Below, piece after piece: positions 7,636 to 13,584 of a stretch of 16,799 nt of DNA. Every line of letters starts with the position of its first letter. Within the stretch, counting starts at the first letter, position 1. A program made the position numbers and the translations under genes. Source of the stretch: DASSWG01 sp035705295 (GTDB lineage: Bacteria; Bacteroidota; Bacteroidia; Flavobacteriales; Flavobacteriaceae); NCBI GenBank assembly GCA_035705295.1, contig DASSWG010000035.1:1-16799 (forward strand). The letters run 5' to 3'. The notes under the pieces are model-generated. The model was not told the origin of the DNA. It ran no database searches and saw nothing but the letters and a program-made list of their open reading frames with translations.

Positions 7636-9459
7636 ATGTCAGCAATCGCACAAGCACCGGCTCACGACCATCACGATGATCACGCACATCATCACAAACA
7701 GTCGTTCATAACCAAATATATTTTCAGTCAAGACCATAAAATGATCTCCAAGCAATATGTGATCACCGGTCTGATGATGGGGGTGATCGGAATCGCCATG
7801 TCCGTTCTTTTCCGTATGCAACTGGCTTGGCCGGGCGAATCATTTTGGATTTTTGAATTTTTGTTGGGCGATTTTGCCTCCGACGGCGTAATGGATCCGA
7901 ACATTTACTTGGCCCTGGTCACCATTCACGGAACCATCATGGTCTTTTTTGTATTGACCGCGGGTTTGAGTGGTACCTTCAGTAACTTATTGATTCCGCT
8001 CCAGTGCGGCGCCCGCGATATGGCCTCCGGCTTTTTGAACATGATTTCCTACTGGTTGTTTTTTATATCCAGTATCATTATGTTGAGCTCTTTGTTTGTG
8101 GAAACCGGCCCCGCTTCGGCTGGTTGGACCGTTTATCCGCCATTGAGTGCCTTGCCACAAGCAATTCCAGGTTCCGGTTTGGGAATGACCCTTTGGCTCG
8201 CATCCATGGCTGTTTTTATTGCTTCTTCCCTGTTGGGGTCCTTGAACTATATTGTAACGGTCATCAACCTTCGAACTACCGGAATGTCAATGACCCGCTT
8301 GCCCTTGACGATTTGGGCGTTTTTCGTAACCGCTATTATTGGAGTGGTCTCGTTTCCCGTATTGTTTTCTGCAGCCTTGATGCTGATTATGGATCGAAGT
8401 TTCGGCACCTCGTTTTTCTTGAGCGATATTTACATTCAAGGGGAAGTGTTGGCACATCAAGGTGGTTCGCCAGTATTGTTTGAACATTTATTTTGGTTTT
8501 TGGGCCACCCAGAAGTATATATCGTAATCCTTCCCGCAATGGGAATTGTTTCCGAAATCATCGCCACCAATTCGCGAAAACCGATTTTTGGGTACCGCGC
8601 GATGGTTGCCTCCATTTTGGCGATTGCCTTTTTATCGACCATTGTTTGGGGGCACCATATGTTCGTTTCCGGAATGAACCCGTTTCTAGGCTCGGTATTT
8701 ACGTTTACCACGTTGTTGATTGCGATCCCTTCCGCTGTAAAAGCCTTTAACTGGATCACCACTTTGTGGAAAGGAAATCTGCAAATGAACCCGGCGATGC
8801 TATTTTCCATTGGCTTTGTTTCCACCTTTATCACGGGTGGGTTGACCGGGATTATTTTGGGCGACAGTACGCTCGATATCAACGTACACGACACCTATTT
8901 TGTGATCGCCCACTTTCACTTGGTGATGGGAATTTCAGCACTTTACGGTTTCTTTGCGGGAATTTATCACTGGTTCCCGAAAATGTTTGGTCGAATGATG
9001 AACAAAAACCTCGGTTACCTCCATTTTTGGGTGACCATCATCGGTGCCTATGGCGTGTTTTTCCCGATGCATTTTATTGGAATGGCCGGGCTTCCACGAC
9101 GCTATTACAACAACACCAACTTTCCATATTTCGATGATTTGGCCGATACCAACGTGTTGATTACCGTTTTTGCGATCATTACTGCCGCGGTTCAACTGGT
9201 GTTCCTTTATAACTTTTTGAGCTCTATTTTTTACGGAAAAAGGGCGACAAAAAACCCGTGGAATTCCACTACCTTGGAATGGACGGCCCCTGTCGAACAT
9301 ATTCACGGAAACTGGCCGGGCGAAATTCCGCACGTATACCGTTGGTCGTACGATTACAGTAAAATGAACCAAGATGAATCCGATTACGTGATTCCGGGCC
9401 AGGATTTTGTACCGCAAAACGTTCCGCTTCAAGAAAACGAAGAGGAGATGAATCATTGA
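7636..9459 (+). CDS. ctaD: Cytochrome c oxidase subunit I (haem-copper, A-type)
   Basis: This is the 607-residue catalytic and proton-pumping subunit of the oxidase. All metal ligands are visible: His98 (TIHGTIM) and His428 for the low-spin haem, His426 for haem a3, and His291, His340 and His341 for CuB. Tyr295 in GHPEVY is placed to cross-link with His291. The Glu293 of that motif marks an A1-type D-channel enzyme. The N-terminus is unusually His-rich (HDHHDDHAHHHK, residues 10-21). A hydrophilic C-terminal tail of ~65 residues ends in LQENEEEMNH. No subunit III or IV gene follows; they must be elsewhere in the genome. The operon ends here, with a hairpin at 9502 and a terminator at 9564. 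Confidence 0.97.
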   Translation: MSAIAQAPAHDHHDDHAHHHKQSFITKYIFSQDHKMISKQYVITGLMMGVIGIAMSVLFRMQLAWPGESFWIFEFLLGDFASDGVMDPNIYLALVTIHGTIMVFFVLTAGLSGTFSNLLIPLQCGARDMASGFLNMISYWLFFISSIIMLSSLFVETGPASAGWTVYPPLSALPQAIPGSGLGMTLWLASMAVFIASSLLGSLNYIVTVINLRTTGMSMTRLPLTIWAFFVTAIIGVVSFPVLFSAALMLIMDRSFGTSFFLSDIYIQGEVLAHQGGSPVLFEHLFWFLGHPEVYIVILPAMGIVSEIIATNSRKPIFGYRAMVASILAIAFLSTIVWGHHMFVSGMNPFLGSVFTFTTLLIAIPSAVKAFNWITTLWKGNLQMNPAMLFSIGFVSTFITGGLTGIILGDSTLDINVHDTYFVIAHFHLVMGISALYGFFAGIYHWFPKMFGRMMNKNLGYLHFWVTIIGAYGVFFPMHFIGMAGLPRRYYNNTNFPYFDDLADTNVLITVFAIITAAVQLVFLYNFLSSIFYGKRATKNPWNSTTLEWTAPVEHIHGNWPGEIPHVYRWSYDYSKMNQDESDYVIPGQDFVPQNVPLQENEEEMNH

Positions 9460-9464
9460 TTATT

Positions 9465-9499
9465 ATCGGTGATCGGTGATTTGGAGATCGGTGATCGGT
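9465..9499 (+). repeat. Direct repeat of ATCGGTGATCGGT after ctaD
   Basis: The 13-mer ATCGGTGATCGGT occurs at 9465-9477 and again at 9487-9499, offset 22 bp, and is itself built of a 7-bp period (ATCGGTG). It begins five bases after the ctaD stop. A related element lies after gldB. It is short, degenerate intergenic repeat DNA of unknown role. Confidence 0.7.
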
Positions 9500-9501
9500 T
9501 G

Positions 9502-9519
9502 GCCCCGAAGTCTCGGGGC
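9502..9519 (+). repeat. GC-rich hairpin GCCCCGA/TCGGGGC
   Basis: A perfect 7-bp stem with a 4-nt loop (AGTC) lies between the ctaD stop and the terminator at 9564. There is no T-tract, so it is not a terminator on its own. It could be a mRNA 3'-end stabilising structure or a copy of a dispersed palindromic repeat. Confidence 0.6.
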
Positions 9520-9563
9520 AGTTGGCAGGAAACAGTAAAATTATTGCACCGAAAATATAATAC

Positions 9564-9596
9564 AAAACCCTTTTGAATTTCTCGAAAGGGTTTTTT
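9564..9596 (+). terminator. Intrinsic terminator of the act-cox operon (possibly bidirectional)
   Basis: AAAACCCTTT (9564-9573) pairs perfectly with AAAGGGTTTT (9585-9594) around an 11-nt loop and is followed by more T. It lies 105 bp after the ctaD stop and 20 bp beyond the end of the convergent regulator gene. The A-tract on the other side would give a T-tract on the minus strand, so it may serve both genes. Confidence 0.85.
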
Positions 9597-9615
9597 GTTA
9601 TTTGAAGAAATAATT

Positions 9616-9972
9616 TTACGATTTTTCTTTTTTCAACCGCTGGTTTTCCTTTTTTAAAAGAGCGATATAATCCTGCAGGTTGTCCAAGACGGATTTTGGG
9701 AGGTTGTAATAATTATTGTTGTTTCCTGAACTATCGTTGAAATTGGCGTTTCGATTGTCTATTTTTACTTGGGAAAGCTCATCCGGTTCATAAATATCCT
9801 CCACTTTGCAATCCAACAGTTCGGCGAGTTTTTCCCATTCACTATTGGGTATTTTCGTTTCGCCGCTTTCCCTGCGGCTATAGGTGGATTGTTCCATATG
9901 CATTAAATCGGCCAATTTCCGCTGTGGGATTTTTCGCTCCAAACGCTTTGCTATCAATCGTTCTTTTCTCAT
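9616..9972 (-). CDS. XRE-family helix-turn-helix transcriptional regulator
   Basis: This is a 118-residue DNA-binding protein. Residues 1-62 form a Cro/C1-type helix-turn-helix (KIPQRKLADLMHMEQSTYSR as turn and recognition helix, then ELLDCKVEDIYEPDE). An Asn-rich linker (SSGNNNNYYN) follows, and then a C-terminal coiled-coil-like helix (VLDNLQDYIALLKKENQR) that would let it dimerise. I chose the ATG at 9972. An upstream in-frame start would place coding sequence over the heptamer repeats at 9996-10024 and would add a non-conserved peptide. It is transcribed away from the lipoprotein gene at 10117 and shares the 145-bp control region with it, so it most likely regulates itself and that gene. 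The ligand or signal is unknown. Confidence 0.85.
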   Translation of the reverse strand: MRKERLIAKRLERKIPQRKLADLMHMEQSTYSRRESGETKIPNSEWEKLAELLDCKVEDIYEPDELSQVKIDNRNANFNDSSGNNNNYYNLPKSVLDNLQDYIALLKKENQRLKKEKS

Positions 9973-9991
9973 GAGAATTAGGTTGTTTCCA

Positions 9992-9999
9992 CAAATATG
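9992..9999 (-). promoter_or_regulatory. Candidate -7 element of the regulator gene
   Basis: On the minus strand this reads CATATTTG, seven of eight matches to the Bacteroidota -7 consensus TAnnTTTG. Transcription would begin some 14 nt before the ATG at 9972. It overlaps the first TTGCATA heptamer, so a protein bound there would block it. No convincing -33 TTG was found. Confidence 0.4.
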
Positions 10000-10046
10000 C
10001 AAAATTAAATTCATAACTTGCATATAATTTACATCAAAATTGCATA
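9996..10046. promoter_or_regulatory. Candidate operator: three TTGCATA heptamers at 22-bp spacing
   Basis: The heptamer occurs inverted as TATGCAA at 9996-10002 and directly as TTGCATA at 10018-10024 and 10040-10046. Start-to-start distances are 22 and 22 bp, two turns of B-DNA, so all three face the same side of the helix. They sit just upstream of the regulator start, in the divergent intergenic region. The simplest reading is a binding array for the XRE protein. Exact matches and phasing are seen directly; the binding is inferred. Confidence 0.6.
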
Positions 10047-10058
10047 GGATAATCTGCG

Positions 10059-10097
10059 ATGAAAAAGGTTTCCCTTGTATTTTCGGCAGGTATATAA
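10059..10097 (+). other. 12-codon mini-ORF upstream of the lipoprotein gene
   Basis: ATG to TAA encodes MKKVSLVFSAGI, which looks like the first half of a signal peptide. It ends 20 bp before the lipoprotein start and in a different frame. It may be a leader peptide, the remnant of a decayed secreted-protein gene, or chance. Confidence 0.25.
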
Positions 10098-10116
10098 ATC
10101 CAGAACCAAAAATATG

Positions 10117-11646
10117 ATGAAAAAATATCTTCTTAAAATAGTTGGGTTATTGTTTTTGTGCGGTATGGTTTTTTCGTGCGAAAAGGATAACTTTGTGGAA
10201 GAACACCAAAATTTGGATCAACAAAATGGGATCACAATAAAAGTAATCCACAAAAAAGAAATCAGTACCAACGAAAATTTAATGAAAATTCTCCAAAAAC
10301 TTAAGGAGAGCCAAAACAATAGTTTACTTGGAAGGGGCGGTGATATTTATAATGAAGAATACGGTTTTACCATTCATACCGATGTTGTAAAATATATTGA
10401 AAATTCAACCACAAATCGTCATTTCTACAATTTTCATATTTCGAAGGACAAACCTGACGATGCGTTTTTGGAAAACCTTGTTTTTCAATCCAACGGCATA
10501 GGTGGTTACAATGCTTACATTGTCCATTATGGTTTTACTTCCAATGAATTCAAAAGCATGGATCAAAATGAGTTGGAAACTAGTAGTACGGTAATTGTAC
10601 CGATCGATTTTGATTATAATGTTGTGCTCAAAGACAATGAAATGGGAAAAGGCACAGAAACAGGGAGAGTCGAATATAATTGTATATTTGTATGGTCGGT
10701 CGAGTGTGGTGTGATAGTTGATGAAGGAGAGGTTGACGGTGAAAATAACGTAGGCTGCCAGTGGACTTTGATGGCCCAATCATGCGGGCCAAGCGGAGGA
10801 AATTCCGGAGGTGGGGATACGGGCGGTAATGGCGGTACCGGTGAAGGTGGCGGAGGCGCCAACGGAGGCGGGGATAATAATGACGACCCACCGCCCGTAG
10901 ATTGTCACGGCCCAAACTGCGGCATGGAAATTATCGCTGTTCCGGTGCTTCCTGTCGAAAATGATTGTCAAGACTTGAAGACGCTATCCGATGTAAATGG
11001 ACAGAATATTAACGATCAAATAGATTTTTTAAAAACCAAATTGGATGAGCAAAATAGCAGCACTAATCCACATGAATGGGGTGTTATGTTTAAAAGGGAG
11101 TTGAATGGTGATGGAAGCCATACTTACACCAATACGCCTGTTGAGGGCACTGCCCACGGAGTAAATTTAATAAAAGGCTGGGATTATATTGGTGGCGCGC
11201 ATATCCATACCCTGAACGGATATGGAATGTATTCTTTTGGTGATTTGGTGCAACTGGCAGGTTTTTACGACTATGCCTCGGCCGATAACCTGCCCTATGT
11301 GGTTTCCATTATGATTTGCAACAATCCTGCATACGAGACCGACCCAACGGCCAACCCCTATATTGTGTATGCGCTGAAAGCAAACAATCCAAGTCTTTTG
11401 ATTAGTAGAGTCAATAATATGCTGAACAGTCCTTTATATGAAGATTCTACACGAGAAAAAACAATAGAAAATATACTATGGGCTCAACGTGCCGGTTATA
11501 AAGCACATAAAAACAATTTGGAAAAATATTTTTTACAGGTCTTTGGAACCTTTGGTGTGGATTTATATAAAGCCACGGGCGATATGAGCAACTGGAGCAA
11601 ACTTTCTTTGAATGGCACAACTGTTGAATCCATCCCTTGTAATTAA
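10117..11646 (+). CDS. Putative surface lipoprotein with Cys-rich segment, Gly-rich linker and JAMM/MPN-like C-terminal domain
   Basis: This 509-residue protein has a lipoprotein signal (GMVFSC, Cys21) followed by EKD, which resembles the acidic export signals of surface-exposed Bacteroidota lipoproteins. Residues ~35-195 are an uncharacterised domain. Four cysteines follow (about 190-223), then a Gly/Asn-rich linker (~224-262). The C-terminal domain carries E320 (HEWGVMF), H362-x-H364, S373 and D376, arranged like the Glu...HxH...SxxD metalloprotease set of JAMM/JAB domains, with one residue more than usual between the second His and Asp. I infer a secreted metal-dependent hydrolase, but the fold is not proven and the substrate is unknown. 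ATGs at 10114 and 10117 both fit; the second gives the more typical MKKYLLK signal. The small secreted-protein genes start 16 nt downstream, so they probably form one operon. Confidence 0.7.
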   Translation: MKKYLLKIVGLLFLCGMVFSCEKDNFVEEHQNLDQQNGITIKVIHKKEISTNENLMKILQKLKESQNNSLLGRGGDIYNEEYGFTIHTDVVKYIENSTTNRHFYNFHISKDKPDDAFLENLVFQSNGIGGYNAYIVHYGFTSNEFKSMDQNELETSSTVIVPIDFDYNVVLKDNEMGKGTETGRVEYNCIFVWSVECGVIVDEGEVDGENNVGCQWTLMAQSCGPSGGNSGGGDTGGNGGTGEGGGGANGGGDNNDDPPPVDCHGPNCGMEIIAVPVLPVENDCQDLKTLSDVNGQNINDQIDFLKTKLDEQNSSTNPHEWGVMFKRELNGDGSHTYTNTPVEGTAHGVNLIKGWDYIGGAHIHTLNGYGMYSFGDLVQLAGFYDYASADNLPYVVSIMICNNPAYETDPTANPYIVYALKANNPSLLISRVNNMLNSPLYEDSTREKTIENILWAQRAGYKAHKNNLEKYFLQVFGTFGVDLYKATGDMSNWSKLSLNGTTVESIPCN

Positions 11647-11662
11647 CCTAAATACAACAAAA

Positions 11663-12265
11663 ATGAAAAAATTATTTATTATATTAAGCGTATTTTTGAG
11701 TGGTACAAGTCTTAATGCTCAAATAACCTTAAGCGACATAGAAGACATAAACTATCCCGAAGCGGGGGTTTATTACAAAGATGTGAACCATATTTTGGAT
11801 CCTTTTGTGGGCACTTGGCTCTACACGAACGGCAACTCCTCTTTTAAAATTGTTTTGGAAAAGAAAGTAAATCTGCCCTTTAACAATGGAATCTATTATG
11901 AAGATATTTTGGTAGGTGCTTATCGCTATGTGGAAAACGGGGTTGAAAAAGTAAATACTTTAAATGATTTAAATTATAATTATAATAGTCGAAGTCCATA
12001 TGAAATATATGGCCACTCCGTTATGACCGGTGTGGCCCTTGGACAAACAGATGTTATGCCAAATGAGAAATGGTTGGTCCTCGTGATAAGTGACCCTGTT
12101 AGTGGGTCGGCGGATCAACTGTTCATAAAAAAAACAACCGTAAATGGTCAAGAAGCCATCGAAATTTTTATTTACCACCATATCGGAACCCGGCACGTAA
12201 ACGATCCTATTCCGCCGCCGATAAGCTACCCGCTTTCCACAGAAATGGTATTGATCAAACAATGA
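11663..12265 (+). CDS. Small secreted protein, DUF6705-like, tandem copy 1
   Basis: This 200-residue protein has a Sec signal peptide (cleavage likely after SLNA, before Q20). The conserved N-terminal half reads YYKDVNHILDPFVGTW, then YTNGN..FKIVLEK and GAYRYVENGVEKVNTL. This resembles the Bacteroidota family annotated as DUF6705 (assigned from memory, not searched); its function is unknown. Over residues 1-67 it differs from copy 2 at only two positions, while residues 68-150 differ strongly. The ATG at 11663 starts a clean signal peptide, so the longer in-frame start at 11612, inside the lipoprotein gene, is rejected. The stop overlaps the next start as ATGA, which suggests coupled translation. 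Confidence 0.8.
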   Translation: MKKLFIILSVFLSGTSLNAQITLSDIEDINYPEAGVYYKDVNHILDPFVGTWLYTNGNSSFKIVLEKKVNLPFNNGIYYEDILVGAYRYVENGVEKVNTLNDLNYNYNSRSPYEIYGHSVMTGVALGQTDVMPNEKWLVLVISDPVSGSADQLFIKKTTVNGQEAIEIFIYHHIGTRHVNDPIPPPISYPLSTEMVLIKQ

Positions 12266-12410
12266 AAAAATTATTTATTATATTGAGCGTATTTTTAAGT
12301 GGAACGAGTCTTAATGCCCAAATAATCTTAAGTGACATTGAGGATATAAACTATCCCGAAGCGGGGGTTTATTACAAAGATGTGAACCATATTTTGGATC
12401 CTTTTGTGGG
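11747..12410 (+). repeat. 65-bp perfect direct repeat shared by copies 1 and 2
   Basis: Positions 11747-11811 and 12346-12410 are identical over 65 nt and offset by 599 bp, the exact spacing of the gene starts. The wider first ~200 nt and last ~130 nt of the two genes are also nearly identical. Such a pair can recombine to add or remove a copy. Confidence 0.85.
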
Positions 12411-12864
12411 TACTTGGCTCTACACGAACGGAAACACCTCTTTTAAAATTGTTTTGGAAAAAATGGAACATTCATCTGCAAGCAATGGAATATTTTTTGA
12501 AGATTTGTTGATTGGAGCTTATCGCTATGTGGAGAACGGGGTTGAAAAAGTAAATACGTTGAATGATTTACAGATTAATTATTCCGATGGCCGAAAATAT
12601 CCTATTAATAGTGGTGCTATTATGACGGGAAAAACTTTGGGACAAACAGATGTATTGCCAAATGAAAAATGGATTTATGGTTCAATCAAAGATCCGGTAA
12701 GTGGTTCTATAGATCGTATTTTTATAAAAGGAACAACCGTAAATGGTCAAGAAGCCATCAAAATTTCAATATATCACCATATTCAAGTTCGTCACGTAAA
12801 CGATCCTATCCCGCCACCGATAAGCTACCCGCTTTCCACGGAACTGGTCTTGATCAAACAATGA
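12262..12864 (+). CDS. Small secreted protein, DUF6705-like, tandem copy 2
   Basis: This is the second 200-residue, 603-nt paralogue, with the same signal peptide (MKKLFIILSVFLSGTSLNAQ) and the same N- and C-terminal blocks as copy 1 (NDPIPPPISYPLSTELVLIKQ at the end differs from copy 1 by one residue). The middle differs, for example MEHSSASNGIFFEDLLIG against VNLPFNNGIYYEDILVG. The start ATG overlaps the stop of copy 1 and its stop overlaps the start of copy 3, both as ATGA. The duplication of copies 1 and 2 appears recent or kept alike by gene conversion. It has no cysteines and no visible catalytic motif, so a binding or inhibitory role is as likely as an enzymatic one. Confidence 0.8.
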   Translation: MKKLFIILSVFLSGTSLNAQIILSDIEDINYPEAGVYYKDVNHILDPFVGTWLYTNGNTSFKIVLEKMEHSSASNGIFFEDLLIGAYRYVENGVEKVNTLNDLQINYSDGRKYPINSGAIMTGKTLGQTDVLPNEKWIYGSIKDPVSGSIDRIFIKGTTVNGQEAIKISIYHHIQVRHVNDPIPPPISYPLSTELVLIKQ

Positions 12865-13463
12865 AAAATTTATTTTTTATATTGATTTTTTTTATAACAA
12901 CTTATAATGTCAATTCCCAAGTTACCTTGGTCGATTTGGATGATTGGAACGGGATGCCCGAAGAAAACCATTATTACAAGGACGTCGATAATTATTTGGA
13001 CCCTTTTGTGGGCACATGGGTATATACGAATGGAAACACTTCGCTCAAAATCGTATTGGAAAAAAAAGTAATGGCGGCAAACCCATATTATTATGAGGAT
13101 TTGTTGGTCGGGGAATACCGATATGTTGAAAATGGCGTGGAAAAAATCAACACACTACCCACTCTTACAACAATATATGGAAATCAAAGGTCACATAATA
13201 TAGTTGGAAATACAGTAATAAGTAAACATCAAAAACCCGAATGCGGGAATTGCACCCCCGGAGAAAAACGAGTAAATCTAGGTTTTTCGGACCCCATCCA
13301 CCAATTAAGTGGGGAATTGATTTTGCAAAGGATCACAGTTAACGGCCAACCAGCTTTAAAAGCTTATAAACGAACCACGATCTATTTTATATCCATGGAC
13401 GAAAAAAGCCCGTACTCATATATGTTGGTGCCTTCGGGGGAATATATTTTAATGAAGCAATAA
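12861..13463 (+). CDS. Small secreted protein, DUF6705-like, tandem copy 3 (diverged)
   Basis: This is the third 603-nt, 200-residue family member. Its signal peptide differs (MKNLFFILIFFITTYNVNSQ, cleavage after VNS), but the family core is kept: YYKDVDNYLDPFVGTWVYTN, then LKIVLEKK and GEYRYVENGVEKINTL. It has a Cys pair (PECGNCTPGEK) that copies 1 and 2 lack and a different C-terminus ending GEYILMKQ. The start at 12861 overlaps the stop of copy 2 by ATGA; a longer in-frame start at 12669 lies inside copy 2 and is rejected. The equal length of all three genes and the conserved joins show descent from one repeated unit. A strong terminator follows 22 bp after the stop. Confidence 0.8.
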   Translation: MKNLFFILIFFITTYNVNSQVTLVDLDDWNGMPEENHYYKDVDNYLDPFVGTWVYTNGNTSLKIVLEKKVMAANPYYYEDLLVGEYRYVENGVEKINTLPTLTTIYGNQRSHNIVGNTVISKHQKPECGNCTPGEKRVNLGFSDPIHQLSGELILQRITVNGQPALKAYKRTTIYFISMDEKSPYSYMLVPSGEYILMKQ

Positions 13464-13484
13464 AATTAGAAACGATGGTTTTTC

Positions 13485-13516
13485 AAAAGCACTATGAATT
13501 TTCATGGTGCTTTTTT
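13485..13516 (+). terminator. Strong intrinsic terminator after the tandem genes
   Basis: AAAAGCACTATGAA pairs with TTCATGGTGCTTTT through a 13-14 bp stem with one G-U wobble and a very short loop, followed by six T. It ends the cassette transcript and isolates it from ruvB. Confidence 0.9.
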
Positions 13517-13572
13517 ATTTTGCAAATTTCAATCAAAATTTTTCCTAATCACCACAAGAACTTAATAACCTT

Positions 13573-13580
13573 TATATTTG
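13573..13580 (+). promoter_or_regulatory. -7 promoter element of ruvB (TATATTTG)
   Basis: This is an exact match to the Bacteroidota -7 consensus TAnnTTTG. Only four bases separate it from the ruvB ATG at 13585, so transcription would start at or within a few bases of the start codon. A -33 TTG at the expected distance is not clear. Confidence 0.6.
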
Positions 13581-13584
13581 TAGC

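Noticed and set aside
9465..9519. CRISPR-like or attachment-site repeats after ctaD
   Set aside because: Repeats are only 13 bp, two copies, with no spacers of regular size, no cas genes, and no integrase or tRNA nearby.
9973..10023. Longer start of the XRE regulator at 10023
   Set aside because: It would cover the phased heptamers and the -7 candidate and add residues not expected before a Cro-type helix-turn-helix domain.
12669..12860. N-terminal extension of tandem copy 3 inside copy 2
   Set aside because: A clean signal peptide starts at 12861 with the same ATGA join seen between copies 1 and 2.
9616..13463. XRE gene plus neighbours as a toxin-antitoxin pair
   Set aside because: The regulator is convergent to ctaD and divergent from a large signal-bearing lipoprotein; there is no small cytoplasmic toxin next to it.
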